Below, piece by piece: positions 24,783 to 36,437 of a DNA stretch of 64,000 nucleotides. The notes under the pieces were generated by a model. The model did not search any database, was not told where the DNA came from, and saw only the letters and a program-made list of their open reading frames with translations. The DNA is from Conoideocrella luteorostrata (taxonomy: Eukaryota; Ascomycota; Sordariomycetes; Hypocreales; Clavicipitaceae): contig JASWJB010000123.1 of NCBI GenBank assembly GCA_032433595.1, positions 48,580 to 112,579 of the forward strand, given 5' to 3'. Every line of letters starts with the position of its first letter. The stretch's first letter is position 1. A program made the translations under genes and the position numbers.

Positions 24783-25345
24783 ATGAGCCAAAGAAATCAA
24801 GTCCCCAACAGCGGCATCAGCCGTACCCGCGGCACCGTCGCCGCGGCAGTTCGCCCAAACCTCTTCCGAAGCCAGTTGACCCGACGACCAACGGCCGGCT
24901 CGGGCAACTCTGCAGACACGGTGCGCCTCGACGTAGAAGTACTTTCCGACACGTCAGAGATTGTGGTGCGGAATCAAGAGGGAGAGATCGAGTTGGGGGA
25001 TCCGCCGACGCCGGCGTTTGAAGAGACTGATGAGCAGGCTGAGGATAGACATGAGATAGAAAGTAGGTTGCATTGTGACCTACGATTTGGAGCGTGATTG
25101 CTGACTTTTCTGCCAAAGAGGAGAGGCAGCGACTCCAGGATGCTGTGAAGCACCATAGCATTAACCATAGTGCTGTGCCGAAACAGCCAGAAGGTATGGG
25201 GTGAGACGAGTATTAGAAAATGGTTGCTTGGTGCTGATTTTTATCGTTAGAACTTCTTGACGCTGTCAGGGCAAGTCTACGTGCCAAAGTCACTGCTCTT
25301 GCCGAGGACAATTGGATGTTTGAGCGGGAGGAACATCTTCGATGA
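24783..25345 (+). CDS. Small unknown protein, acidic with C-terminal helix
   Basis: Three exons (24783-25062, 25119-25193, 25251-25345) join in phase to 149 residues. Exon 1 begins MSQRNQVPNSGISRTRG, then a basic segment (PNLFRSQLTRRPT), a beta-like stretch (DTVRLDVEVLSDTSEIVVRN) and an acidic segment rich in Glu/Asp. Exons 2 and 3 give a predicted helix (EERQRLQDAVKHH, then ELLDAVRASLRAKVTALAEDN) ending in REEHLR. Both introns are short (56 and 57 bases) with gtaggt/gtatgg donors and a GCTGAC branch sequence. I do not recognise a family. Splice phase and helical periodicity support coding. The gene converges on GET4 with only 152 bases between stop codons. Confidence 0.65.
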
Positions 25346-25497
25346 ATGATTCGCTTTATATTCGGTATTATTTCTGTCTATCAAGACGGCGCCTTTGACG
25401 ATGCAAATGCCAGCCTAAGTGTATCCCGCATGGTGTCTTCCGATGATACCATCCTATGTAACCTATATACCAACCCACCACAACTTATCGAGCATCC

Positions 25498-26589
25498 TTA
25501 GTCTAGCCCCTCTGCGACTGGAGCATCGGAACCCCGGATTCCCTGCCTCCGTGGTTGCTGAGGCGCGCCACCGCCACCGCCGAACAGACCGCTCATCATG
25601 TCCATTAAGGGGTTGCTCTGTCTGGGCTTTGCAATACCAAAATACATCTCGGCAATCATCTCGAGCGGCTCTGCCCACGCCTCCGTCTCATTAATTTGCG
25701 TGGCGTATTTGGATACGAGGCCCTTGTACACCTCTGGTGCTGCGCGCTGGATAGAAAGTAGCAGGAGGCCCAGGAAATTGAGGAGTGGCAGGCTTGGGAA
25801 AATGCGGATATCCGAGCTGGCGCTAGAAACGTCTTGTACGCCGAGACCAGGGTTGTCGTTACTGAGAGCGCTGGTGAATAGTCGGTAGCAGGTATTCGCC
25901 GCGCGGACATTGCCTACGAGCAAGTAGGGTAGAACAGCTCGTCCGGCAAATTGCGGCGCGAGGTGGGATTCGCCCTCCTTGTACCAAGCGTATTCCATCT
26001 TGAATAGGATTTCAGGTGAATCTTTAGTTCCGAGAAGAAGGTGTTTCTCCGCTTCGTATGTGTCGTGCTCTTGGGCGTATAATGATCCTGCGACGTGATG
26101 TAATTCTGGGTCTCCAGCTGGGTAGTCACCGAATTTGGCCGACCATCTAAATCAATCAACGCCTGTTAATACGTTTTGTCATATCACCACAGTGACCAAT
26201 CCAATTTTGGGTTGGTTGTCTTGTGGTTGAGAATTGAGAGACCCAACTGACCCCATTGATTCGGTAATAAACTTCTTCCTCGTAGGCTCCTCGGAATCAA
26301 ATAAACGCAAGCATGACAGCAGTCTCCCCTTGGATGCCGACTCGGGCTTTAGCTCCGCCTGCTTGTACACGTCTACCATCATGATGCACAGGTCTCCGCC
26401 GCTGCCGCCCTGGCCCGCCTTGAGCAGTGACTGCGCAACATTAGAGAGGATGTCGATAGCGGCGTCCCAGTTTTTGGTCTTGATGTAGCGAGAGGCGGCC
26501 ACGCGAGTTTGTTGTTGCGCTTCGTAGTAGTCTCCGTCAGTGATCTTTTCTTGAAGGCGCGCGACGATGCGATCGACTTTGCTGGCCAT
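25498..26589 (-). CDS. GET4: Get4, guided entry of tail-anchored proteins
   Basis: Two exons (26589-26252 and 26146-25498) join in phase to 328 residues, the usual Get4 length. Get4 with Get5 bridges Sgt2 to the Get3 ATPase so that tail-anchored proteins reach the ER. Recognisable features are the N-terminal helical repeats (KVDRIVARLQEKITDGDYYEAQQQTRV-type start, ASRYIKTKNWDAAIDIL), the conserved WSAKFGDYPAGDPELH across the intron, and KMEYAWYKEGE. The C-terminus has a Gly/Pro-rich tail after MDMMSGLFGGGGG, seen in other fungal Get4 proteins. The 105-bp intron has a gtcagt donor and tag acceptor; joining restores MGWSAKFG. The confidence in family is high. Confidence 0.92.
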
Positions 26590-29054
26590 AGTGGGCGTGG
26601 ACGGGCGGGCGGCGTGGCGGGAGGTAAGGGAGGTAGAACTGGCAAGATAGGGTGTTGAAAGCAGTTCTAGGAGCTTGGAGGTCGGTTCGGAAGGGGGGGA
26701 GGAAAGACGTTGCCTGGACGAGGATGAAGATGCAGGTGGTGATGTGATGTGATGCAGCTGCTTGGTGGTGATAGTGGATGGAGGGGAGGGGTTGTGGGTC
26801 TCACGAATTGCGGGCTACCCGGTACCCTCCAAGACGAGGGCTTGAAACGCTGCAATTGATGTGGATGTGACTGTACCAGCAAATATGCAAAAACAAAGTA
26901 CCCCTGTGAGCACTTGGCATAACTGGTGACAGACGCCCACTTTGCTCTAATTGTTACCATTTCATGGAGATTTATCTGATCTAGAAGTCTTTATTTTAAT
27001 GGTGCTGTCTTCGTGTAAGCGCCAGCTACAGCTACGTCGGTAACATGTAATTTGATATATCATGTCTTGTGCATAATTGGATTTCTAATGAACGAAAGAG
27101 CAAATAGATTGTGATTCTTGACGATGCCGACTATCATGATGTATGTCACAACACCCATGGAGGTCGTTTGCTGGCTACCCACCGCAGACTTGAAACGGAT
27201 CTGTTAGGATCGCAATGCGCGAGAAGAGACTTGCTTTTAGGCTGACTGGAAGTTACAAATTATAGTAGAGGGCGGGTTGGTGACGAAGAAACAAGCCTTG
27301 AGGATTCTAAGGAAAAAGTAAGATTTTGCATTTGGATCGGGACGTAGAGGCATAGGCACTTGATTATATTCCGCTAGCCTAAGCTAACCCTAACCCCAAG
27401 AAACTTTAGCAAGCGAATCATTGCTTGCACCAGTGCTTGAGAATCAGCGCTAATTGGAGGACTCTGAGAAGCTGGACTTGCAGGTGGTGGATATAAGGAA
27501 GACTTTACCTTGGGCTATCAAGACGTGCTGGCGAGTATGTCCAAACTTGCATTTACGGGCCAGACGCAAGATTGACATCACGATGCCTTGGTACTGATGC
27601 GGAGATTTTTTACAGACTCGCTGGCGTGTCCTTGGCTGTTGTCCTTTGCGATTGTTGCTCAAATATGGAGTTAGAGTGCTCGTGTTGGTGTGCGGCCGGT
27701 GCGTGGTCTTTGAAGTTTGAAATTAAGCACAGCGTCAGCAGAGAGAAAGCATGGCCTCCACAGGTCTGAGGAAACGCAGACTGTTGGACATACTGCCTTA
27801 AGCTGGTATGATGCGCTTATTCACTGTCTCGTCAGTAGCAGTTCGGTAGACTAGAAAATAGAGACGAGTTTCCCGAGAGGTGTCCTTGACTACAAGTCCA
27901 AATCTAATGGAGCTGAGACGATGTAAAGAAGACACAATAAGAGGTGCTACTGGGATATATTCCTCTACTACACATGATTTGCGGTATACTTGTCATGGAA
28001 GGCTTCTGGACGCGGCGCCGCCCACAATACCGTATACGAACGCACCATAGAAGGTGGCAAGATAAGTGGATCGAGTGATACTGAAGCGTGCTAGCCCCCA
28101 TTGTTGGTCGGCTGTAACACTCTGCGAAATGAAGTTTTGAAATTCCGGAGCGGTCGGCGGTGGTGGAGTATGAGTTTATATTAGAAAAGGCTCTCGGAAG
28201 TACTGTGGACTAAGTAGCTGTTTCGATGTCTAGATTGGTACGTTTTACATATTCTACGTTGTTCTGTTTTACAAAATCCAAAAAGATGCGCTTAGAGGGC
28301 TTAGACAAGAATGGAATAGAACGAGGTGTGAATGGCGTACTGTTGAAACAATTTATCGCTCGACCGCTAGAGCAAAAGTGTAGGCCTACTCAACTTCTTT
28401 CCAGTGACTACAATTCGGGCTACAATTCGGGCTTATATTCAACACAGCACATAAGGGATCCATTTATAGACACCTTGGCTTATCTAATTATGTACGTCTG
28501 GATCAAGGAATTCAACCTGCCTTGTTTCTCGAGGTCTTTGTACCACAATCAGGAAAGCACCACCTGCATTCATTGCTTGATAGCAACCCCCCCCCCTCCC
28601 TCCTCTACAGGATAAAGGCAGAAACGGCGTGGTATATATTTCTGACACCTCAGGCACATGCCGCCTTCTCATATGAACACAATTGTATGCACTTATAAGC
28701 TTTGCGTGGACTGTGTATATTCACTACTGATTATCAGGAGCGTTACGTGACCTTGTTCACAAGAGCTAGCTGTCCCCAAGACTCCCTCATCGGCCTTGAG
28801 CCAGTGCCCAGCGTCACTCACATGAAAATTCGTACCAGCCGTCAAAGTAAAATCCAGTCCACGAGTTTTGCAATCGCATTTCAATCAAAACCAAAAAAAA
28901 AAAAAAAAAGCATTGACATGGCCATATCATATATAAAAGAATGTGTAGGACCCTTCGGTCCTCAGGCCCCCTTTCCTGGTCTCTCAGCATTCAAACCTCC
29001 AATATACGGGGAAAGTGGAAGACATGTGCCCCGTCAGTCATAATCCCAAACTGA
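26590..29054. other. 2.5-kb gene-free interval
   Basis: Contains the probable promoter of GET4 (first few hundred bases), a short ctaaccctaacccc stretch near 27384, a C-run near 28590 and an A-run near 28893-28909. No convincing coding frame or RNA gene. Confidence 0.5.
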
Positions 29055-29375
29055 TTAGAGGATCTTAACGCACTCAAGGCCAAGGTTGATAAGACCATTC
29101 TATTTTTAAAAAACAAAAACAAACGATATGTCAGCATAGTTGCTTTGATTCTGGCTAGCTCGACATGGACTTACCTGAGGCGCAGAAGAGCAGCAGTACG
29201 AGCCACTGTCGCAAACGCTTCCACTGACGCTGAGGTTGCAGAGGACGAGACCAAGAACGCCTGTGTTGCAGCAGACCTGGTATGGGTGGTCGCTGTTGCA
29301 CTGGCCGGGGCTGCCGCCATTAGGAACGGCAACAGCGGCGGTGGCAAGAGCAATGAGAGCAGTGGTAAACTTCAT
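29055..29375 (-). CDS. Hydrophobin, class I-like, compact
   Basis: Two exons (29375-29175 and 29099-29055) join in phase 0 to 81 residues. Hydrophobins are secreted amphipathic proteins that coat spores and aerial hyphae and help fungi adhere to surfaces. Residues 1-17 are a signal peptide (MKFTTALIALATAAVAV). The mature part holds eight cysteines in the hydrophobin order C-CC-C-C-CC-C: QCNSD, VCCNT, VLCNL, SVCDS, YCCSS and, from exon 2, LECVKIL. The ending GLINLGLECVKIL resembles class I proteins. Spacings are short, making this a small member, and assignment to class I rather than an intermediate type is tentative. The 75-bp intron (gtaagt donor, atag acceptor) supplies the eighth cysteine; without it the frame runs into non-coding sequence. 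Confidence 0.88.
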
Positions 29376-29515
29376 TGTGATTTAGGGGAGGAGATAGTGT
29401 TCTGAAAACGATAGTTACTCTTTAGGATGAGGATAGTAATAGACTTGCACAATTGTCGATGTGATGAGTGTAGGATGATGAAAGAAATCCAGGAGCAAGT
29501 GGAGGGATAGTGGCC

Positions 29516-29523
29516 TTTTTATA
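29516..29523 (-). promoter_or_regulatory. TATA box of the hydrophobin gene
   Basis: TATAAAAA on the minus strand, about 140 bases upstream of the hydrophobin start codon. A strong TATA element fits a highly and developmentally regulated gene. Confidence 0.6.
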
Positions 29524-32517
29524 CTTGAGAGACCTACTATCCTGCTCGTGAGACTCGGAGACTTTACCTATTCTCGCCTATCATATGACAAAATAGAATC
29601 AATACCAACTCGAGTCACGAGTAACGTTGCGTACAGCCTCGAATTGTATTACTCCCACACCTTGTCTTGTTCTCATGTCCAGTGCTGATGGATCTTGGGA
29701 CAATAGCCTGAATGATGGACAATAGTAGTTTGACGCCTCTTTAAGCCAGAGGAACATGCATTGTATGACATATCACATACTACCACACCGGACATGCGGA
29801 TCTTCGTTCTATGTTCGTTGTATGTACAGGGAGGAGTCTGCTGTACATTATGTCCAGATCCCTCTCAGAAGGGAATACAAGCTCTGAGCTGTTCTCTACT
29901 ACGGATCAACGCACCATTACGTTGTGAAGTACACTCTAATGTGAAGTCTTGCCAGAGTGGCGCCAGAAACAGAAGAGCAACATGAAGAAGAGGTTTTGTC
30001 AAACGATAGTTCTCATTGGAATCGAGTTGTGGCTTAACGCCTCCAGACCTGAATAGCCAGAATTTCCTTTTCTTGCCACCATATTGTCACGCATGCCTGT
30101 CAGCGTGACGTGCAGCAAGCCACCACCCGATTCTATATGACACACTCTATGATCCTATTGGCTTATGGATTGAGGCGTGAATCTGGGTACACTAGTGGTG
30201 TTTGAGAAAATATCGAGTGAACGCCAAATATGCAAAATAGGTTGATCAGGCTGATCAGGCTGATAAGCCGTCGCATAAATACCAGCGGGATCGAGGTAAC
30301 ACCAAGGACACGCTGTTGAGGGCCACGGCTTGTTACTGAACCAAATAGAATGATGTTAACACAGAGAAGCTTAAATTATCCTCCAGGCATGATTCACCTT
30401 TAAACTTGCGATTTTGACACATTTGAAGCTGTCGCAGTGGGGGCGACGCCGGGGCTGACAGCTCGCACACGAACCCATCGGGACAGCGGCGGAGCAAAGC
30501 CTCCAGTATTTGTCCAGCATCTTGACGAACTGGGTGTTCAACGCAACAAAAACGGCCTAGTCAACGGACCCTCTAACTACCGTCTATTGTCTCATCCAAT
30601 GGCTTGCATATTGCACACCAGCAGACGGCTGACGGGCGTGGGTGGGTGGGGTGTATTGGGAGAACTCGATCCGCAATCGTCGAAAGTTCATTTTCCTGGG
30701 GGAAGAAGGCTGGGCCCCCAGAGCATCGATGGGCCGCCGCACCTAGCCGGTAGGAGATCCGGAGACCGGGCCTGGTGTTTGTGTGTTTTGCAGCGTGTAC
30801 TCCGTGGAGGCGAAGATAGAGAACAGGCATGCGCCAAACGGACACAGCCCCGATCTCGATAATCAGAATCAGTTATAATCGAGAGGGACTATATGCAGGC
30901 TGCGGGTGTCCGTGCCCTTGCCGTGCTTCGGGAAATCGGCAGGTTGCCGTTAGATCCAGTCACATAGTTACTATGCGGACTACTCCGCAGCTGAGCTGTC
31001 TGAGCTGCGCACAAACTCAGGATTTGTCGCACACAGTACGGAGTACTCAGTGGCGTATTTTGGTGGTCTTTGACATCTCGACGGCGCTGCCACTGACCTC
31101 ATTTGCCCACCAAAGTGCGCCAGTCGCCAGCCACCGTCAGCCGCCAATTTGGGAAACCCCGCTAGTTATCCTCAGGCAGGGAAGTTCTGCCATGCCCGAC
31201 GCCCTCTGGCCGTACTCACCACACTAAAACGCTCCGTTGCCGCTGTCAGCCCGCTGTTAGCCGGCGATAGCATACTCTTCTGCCGCCGCACGAGCTGCCG
31301 ACCGGCAGCTGCTTCGATGGGGAGGAGGTGCCGCAGCACTCTACAGTATCCGAGGGGGTCTGATGGCACGTCCACCGAGCTTCTTGTTCTCGGAGCCATA
31401 AATCTGCTCTTTTCAAGCCAAGTTTCAGTAAGGACTGGATGTAGAGCCCTATACCTGCGTATATATAAAGGCTATTCAGTCGTACAAGTACGTGGCATTC
31501 GACGCATGTAGCGCGAGTGTGTTAAACGGCGGAAGGTGCGGCGCGGCGGTCAGTGGGCTAGGCGGGCAGGCGCATAGCAAGCTACAGCATGCCACGACCT
31601 TGCATTCGGAATGCACACTTGTAATCATGCCACACAAAATTAGAACCGTATGGAGTAATGATTGTGCCAGCATTTTCATTATCTCCATTACGGTCATATT
31701 GATCAGAGTACATGCACAAATAAAACAAACAAACGCAAGCACACGCATTCTGCTAAAACCTCCCAATCGCAGAACACAAGTGACTCCCGACGCGCTTTCG
31801 GGTATGAGATATCTGGGAATTCATATAATTCACAGTGCGTGGGCGGTAGAGATCCCTTACACGGTGGTGGAATTGCTCCCTGGACTTTACTAATTTAGCC
31901 AAGTCATGTAGAATTAGCTACAAGAGAGGTTCTAGCCTGCCCGTCTATGGAGCCTTGCTCTAGTGCTTAGTATGCCTGAGTTGATGTCCCTGGAAGCTAC
32001 CATATAAGATATTCCTGGATGGAATGACTTGACCATTTGATCTTAGGATATAGAATGTCACAGCGAGCTGAATTGGGTCCTTGCCCAGTTCCACTGCTAA
32101 ATCGAAGTCAAGTTGTGAGTTCTGTGTCGGACACCAGCATGCGTGTGTTGTGCGTGTGTGCTTTGGGTGGACCAACTAGTCCGGTCCCTGTCTGTAATTA
32201 CAACGCTCAACCAAGTTTATATTTCCTGTGATAATATATACCAACTATTATTCTTTTGTGATCAAAATCATGCCTGGTTCGTTAATGAGCCCCTTTCTTT
32301 ATTAGCGCTGTAGCTGGCACAATATACTCTTGATTTTGGTCTTGATGAATGCCGGCAACAAGTCTACTCTGAGCAGGACCCCCAAGACTCTGTTACATAG
32401 CCAGAACTTTTGGACGAGGCCATCGCTGGATCTTTGTCAATTACAGCTACTCCGAGATTCCAGACGAACGAACGCACCCCCCATGCTCTATAGTAGCCTT
32501 CGGAGACTGATTACCAC
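29524..32517. other. 3-kb gene-free interval
   Basis: Separates the hydrophobin from the P450. It contains a degenerate 10-bp repeat (gctgatcag) near 30241-30268 and TACGGAGTA-like motifs near 30796 and 31036. The open frames at 30437-30862 and 31492-31893 show no motif or splice support. Confidence 0.5.
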
Positions 32518-34323
32518 CTAGCTGGGAGGGCAAAGAACTAGCCGCACTCGCGGACCAATAGCCTGTCCCACGAATCGGTCTTTCATTCGATACTCTACCG
32601 GCGATTCTGTACTACCTAGCGAAGCATGTAGGTCAAATCGCCATAGCGTCCTCGCAATTGCTATACTCAACTCCATCATGGCTAGCTGTTGGCCGATGCA
32701 GCCAGTTGTCCCGGCGCTGAAGGGTGTGAAAGCAAATGCCGGAATCTGAGACGTTTTATTCTGACCCAGCCAACGTTCCGGCGAGAAGGCGAACGGGTCG
32801 CTGAAATAAAGCTTGTTGCGGTGAATCGCATAAGGACTGACGCCTACAATCGTACTTGGGGGACACCAGCGCGCGCCGATAGTCATGCCTGCCCCATCAC
32901 CAATTTCTCTGGGTAGGTGGCCTGGCGTCGGGGGCGATAGGCGCAAGCTCTCATTTATGCAGGCACGGAGATAGGGCAGCGTCAGTAACTTATTGCCAGA
33001 GGTGTAACGGATACATTCCTCCGAGTCAAATGCGGCGTGGATTTCGGCCCTGAGCTTGGCGAGCTTTGATGGATGATGAGATAGATAGAAGAACGTGGCT
33101 GCGAGACCTCCTGATGTTGATTGTGATCCTGCGACCATGAGGAGCACGCTCTCACAGGCAAGATCGCCTATGGAGTAGCTCTCGCCTGTTTGGGGATCTT
33201 GGCCGTTGAGTAGGTGCTCGAACATGTCCTTGCTTCCTTCTCTTTTGGTAGCACCCCCCTGGACAGCAGCAGCAGCAGCAGCAGCAGTCCTCTGCCGGCG
33301 CTCCTTGAGCTTACTGAGACAGAATGTGCGGAATTGAACGTTGTCGTGGAACGACTGGCCTCCAAGGAAGGATCCTAGCCGAGTCTTGAACAAAATGTAA
33401 CGAAGGAGCCTACTCCAGGGGTGGTAGCCAAGCTGGTTTTGTAAGTCTTTGTTACGACGAAGCAGGATGAGGGGCAGCAACCATGAGGATCACTTACAGA
33501 ATACCAGCCCCCTGTTGCTTTGGGGATCAGTCCGACAATGGAGCGGTCTTCTGTATCTTTCGTAAGACCAAACGAAGAGCCATAGGCCAGATCTCCAAGA
33601 ATGTCAAATATTAAGTAATTGCACCAGTCGCCCAGATCTAGGGAGGCCGCCCCTTTCTTTGCTTCCGCTTCAAGACAGTCCAACCAGATAGCAACAAGGC
33701 TACAAATGCGGGGCTCGTAGTCCCTCAAGGCTCGCTCAGAAAAGGCATGCGAAAGAAGTCTGCGCTTGATGGCGTGCCGAGACTTTTGCCTCGCCGTGAA
33801 CGTGCTTTCGAAGCCACCTGCCGAGTCCCGCACACATTGGTACCAGTCCGACTTGGTTAGGTTAGCCTTGGATGTTTTGTAGATGGACTCGACTGCTTCG
33901 GCGGTATCAAAGGATACTGAGTTTGGTGCGAAACGCACAGCAGAGCCTTCACATTCCAATTAGACGTGATAATTTGTGGTATTTGGACCAGAGGGGAGGG
34001 GAAGAGGGACCCAAACCATATCGGTCGTGTAGTTCATGGAGCCATTCATGTCTGTCGCCTTTGGCTGCGTGATACCAATTAGGTACCGAGCACGCCTTGG
34101 CAAATAGCGGGCCAGGATATCTCGCCAGGCCGTGCAGCCATAAATGATAACATATTAGAGTCGCAGTCTTTGTTGTCACCAATAGCGATTCATTAGATGG
34201 ATTTCCTTTTGATGAAGCTGCCAGACAAGGGGGATGCATGCTCACGTATAAGACCACAAGACCGGCAATGAAGGTCAAAACGGATGTTGCTGACATGGAG
34301 GAGGACTCAAGCAACCTGTCCAT
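32518..34323 (-). CDS. Cytochrome P450 monooxygenase
   Basis: Four exons (34323-34246, 34167-34017, 33946-33498, 33432-32518) join in phase to 530 residues. It is a microsomal P450 with an N-terminal membrane anchor (about residues 10-40) followed by the RYPGP hinge. Signature elements: I-helix AGSQSTS (about 327), ExxR as ESLR (387-390), SPERW (about 443), and haem loop FSAGTTGCIG with the Cys ligand at about 471. The haem loop lacks the usual Arg two places before Cys, and the I-helix has Gln where acidic residues are usual; both variants occur in fungal secondary-metabolism P450s. An Ala tract (about 276-283) is coded by a CAG run. The gene neighbours a hydrolase, desaturase and A-T-R enzyme, which suggests a tailoring oxidation. 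Substrate is unknown. Confidence 0.9.
33264..33287. repeat. CAG run inside the P450 coding sequence
   Basis: Eight CAG units on + (CTG on the coding strand, read as Ala codons GCT) encode a polyalanine stretch in the loop after exon 4's first helices; likely length-polymorphic. Confidence 0.8.
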
Positions 34324-34706
34324 GATGTGTGTGGTGGGATGCGTGGTTCGCTGTCTCCGCTGTGGGAGTGATGCAGCATGGATCTCGTCGCATAATATAT
34401 AAACTAGCCGTGGATGACAGATTTATGTTCATACTACGGAGTACGGAGTAGTAAATGGAGACTTGGCTCGCGTCTAAACTAGCAGGGTCAGCCCGGTCTA
34501 CGGAGTAGCACGGATCACGCCGTATGCAGCTCACTAACTAACTGCTGGCTAGTTATTAGTTAACTGCAACAGAATTAGTCTAGTGGACCTTGAATAGTGT
34601 CGCTGCAGTGATGAGATAAAGACAAATTCGAGTATTCTTGTAAGTATTATAGAGAAAATAGGACGTGCTGACCTAATTCCTACACATATGCCGACCAGCC
34701 ATCTGA
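34324..34706. other. P450 promoter region
   Basis: Contains a TATATA stretch about 75 bases upstream of the P450 start, a double TACGGAGTA at 34435-34450 and another single copy near 34499. No gene. Confidence 0.5.
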
Positions 34707-36008
34707 TTACAATTTTCCGACCCTCTTCATTTTATTCATTTCCGAGGCCAATGCAGCTACAAAATCGCTTCCCACAGTTCTCTTTTCTTCACCACTCATT
34801 TTCAGCCATGTGTCCCGCCGCGTCTTGGGGCCGTTAATCCATCGTTGCTGCTCTGCCGCCAACCAGCCTGCTACGTGATCAGCCACGATACTTATATTCC
34901 GGTCAAAGACCATGCTATGCTCTCCATCCTCGATGACGATTTGCTTGACGGCGCCAAGGTCTATGCCCCCATTCCCCCCAACCCCGGTTCCAGTAAGTCG
35001 TGCCCTTTCCTCCCGAGTCGCAGGATAGCCAAAGAATGGCGATTTACCGCCGTTCACATACAACACCCACGGCCGCATACTGGGCAGCATGTCCCATGCC
35101 AGTCTCAGCTCATGCCGATAAAATGGGCCGAGATTGTGTGCCTGGGGATCGCTATCAGGAACCAGTTCACGCTGTGCATGTGTGACGTCCTTGATTCCAC
35201 CGGGCCCGAGTCCAATCAGACCTGGATTGAAGCGGCTGACCAAAGCAGCGATCTGGTCCTTTGGCGTGGTTTGGACCCAATCACCACTGGCGGATCTTCG
35301 TAATACTGAGTAGTGCTTCAATCGTGCGAGGACTCTCTCATCCCACGTCCGGGCATTGTTGAGCTTGACCACGCTAGATTCGGCTTCTTGCCTCGTAGGA
35401 TAGGTGTCATTTTGTTTGAGGGTTTGAAATGCCCACGGGATTGTGATGCCTCTGCCGTATCGCGCGTCAATCCCCGGCTCGATGAAGGCGAAGGAATGGA
35501 ACAAGCTCGGATGCCAGGAGGATAGGCAGAGAAGCTGGTTACACCCAAACGAGTGACCGAGGCCGATGATGGGCTTGATCATTTTCTGGTTAAAATGGCT
35601 TATCACACTCCAGAGGTCCCGAGAGTGATCAATCCACGCCGGATCGCAGCCGAGATTGTCTCGGTTTGCCTCAGCGCTCTCGCCGACGTTGAACATGTCT
35701 GCGATCCATATTGATCGAATCGTCACACCTGATCGTTGCGTGCTCCGCAACACTTCCGCGAACAGTGGCTCGTAAGCCTCTTTGGCAAATCCCAAAGCTC
35801 CTGCGGCGATTATTGTGACCGGGTCCGCATTGCTTGCCGCAGACGCGCTATGCCGAGGAATGTATTGCTTTACTGATAGCCAGACGCCTTTGTGCTCATC
35901 AATAATGGCATTGGGATACTCTCGAAATGGGGTGACTGGGACTAAGTGGGACAGGATATCAAATGGGAAGTTGTCCTCCAAGGGGGCAACACGCGAGACC
36001 GTGGCCAT
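34707..36008 (-). CDS. Alpha/beta hydrolase, Lpx1/toxin-biosynthesis type
   Basis: A single-exon, 433-residue alpha/beta hydrolase. The nucleophile elbow is GLGHSFGCNQ (Ser at about 153); an early TIIAAGALGFAKEAYEPLF segment supplies the oxyanion side, and EDGEHSMVFD near residue 373 the likely catalytic His. The layout resembles fungal peroxisomal Lpx1-like lipases and the hydrolases found in host-selective toxin clusters (Alternaria AKT2 group). It ends in GKL, a weak variant of the peroxisomal PTS1 signal SKL, so peroxisomal import is possible but unproven. In this neighbourhood it could hydrolyse a thioester or ester intermediate. The start at 36008 gives an N-terminus (VAPLEDNFPFDILSHLVPVTPFREYP) typical of the family. 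Confidence 0.8.
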   Translation of the reverse strand: MATVSRVAPLEDNFPFDILSHLVPVTPFREYPNAIIDEHKGVWLSVKQYIPRHSASAASNADPVTIIAAGALGFAKEAYEPLFAEVLRSTQRSGVTIRSIWIADMFNVGESAEANRDNLGCDPAWIDHSRDLWSVISHFNQKMIKPIIGLGHSFGCNQLLCLSSWHPSLFHSFAFIEPGIDARYGRGITIPWAFQTLKQNDTYPTRQEAESSVVKLNNARTWDERVLARLKHYSVLRRSASGDWVQTTPKDQIAALVSRFNPGLIGLGPGGIKDVTHAQRELVPDSDPQAHNLGPFYRHELRLAWDMLPSMRPWVLYVNGGKSPFFGYPATREERARLTGTGVGGNGGIDLGAVKQIVIEDGEHSMVFDRNISIVADHVAGWLAAEQQRWINGPKTRRDTWLKMSGEEKRTVGSDFVAALASEMNKMKRVGKL

Positions 36009-36437
36009 GGTAAAAGAGCGGATTGATGTGAATGAAGGGGAGTGCGAGAGGGGGGATAGTGAGGCTCAGCCGGAAGTGGGATGGAATGAGGACTGAAGCG
36101 TTTGTCTGCTTGCTCTATCCTTTCAACTTCGCATGGACACAGGCATTCGTGGCTTACCGCTGCTGTACTAAACGTATTGGCCTCGGCAATAAAAGGCAAA
36201 GAGGGACTCGTACTGCTCCGAATGTACCCAGGTACGAGAGAATCATTAGCACAGCATTTATTGTCCACTTGACTTAAAAGCTGTCTGAGCTTCCCCGCCT
36301 GCATAAAACCTTGTCCTGCTCGCTCTTTCCTTATTGTACAGCTGTGTTATCCGTCGCTGTCTGCCACCCCACAGGAACCAGAAAACCAGAAAACCAGACA
36401 ACCAGGAACCAGAAAAGCGGAAATCCAGAGCAGCGCT
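36009..36437. other. Divergent promoter between hydrolase and DUF302-like gene
   Basis: Shared upstream region of two divergent genes, holding a degenerate aaaccag repeat (about 36374-36416) just before the DUF302-like start. Confidence 0.5.

Noticed and set aside
27376..27400. Telomere-like ctaaccctaacccc (and gggttagggtaggg near 8876)
   Set aside because: Only about two units each; too short to call an interstitial telomere or chromosome end.
30437..30862. 141-codon plus-strand frame
   Set aside because: No motif, no splice signals, atypical composition; sits in a gene-free interval.
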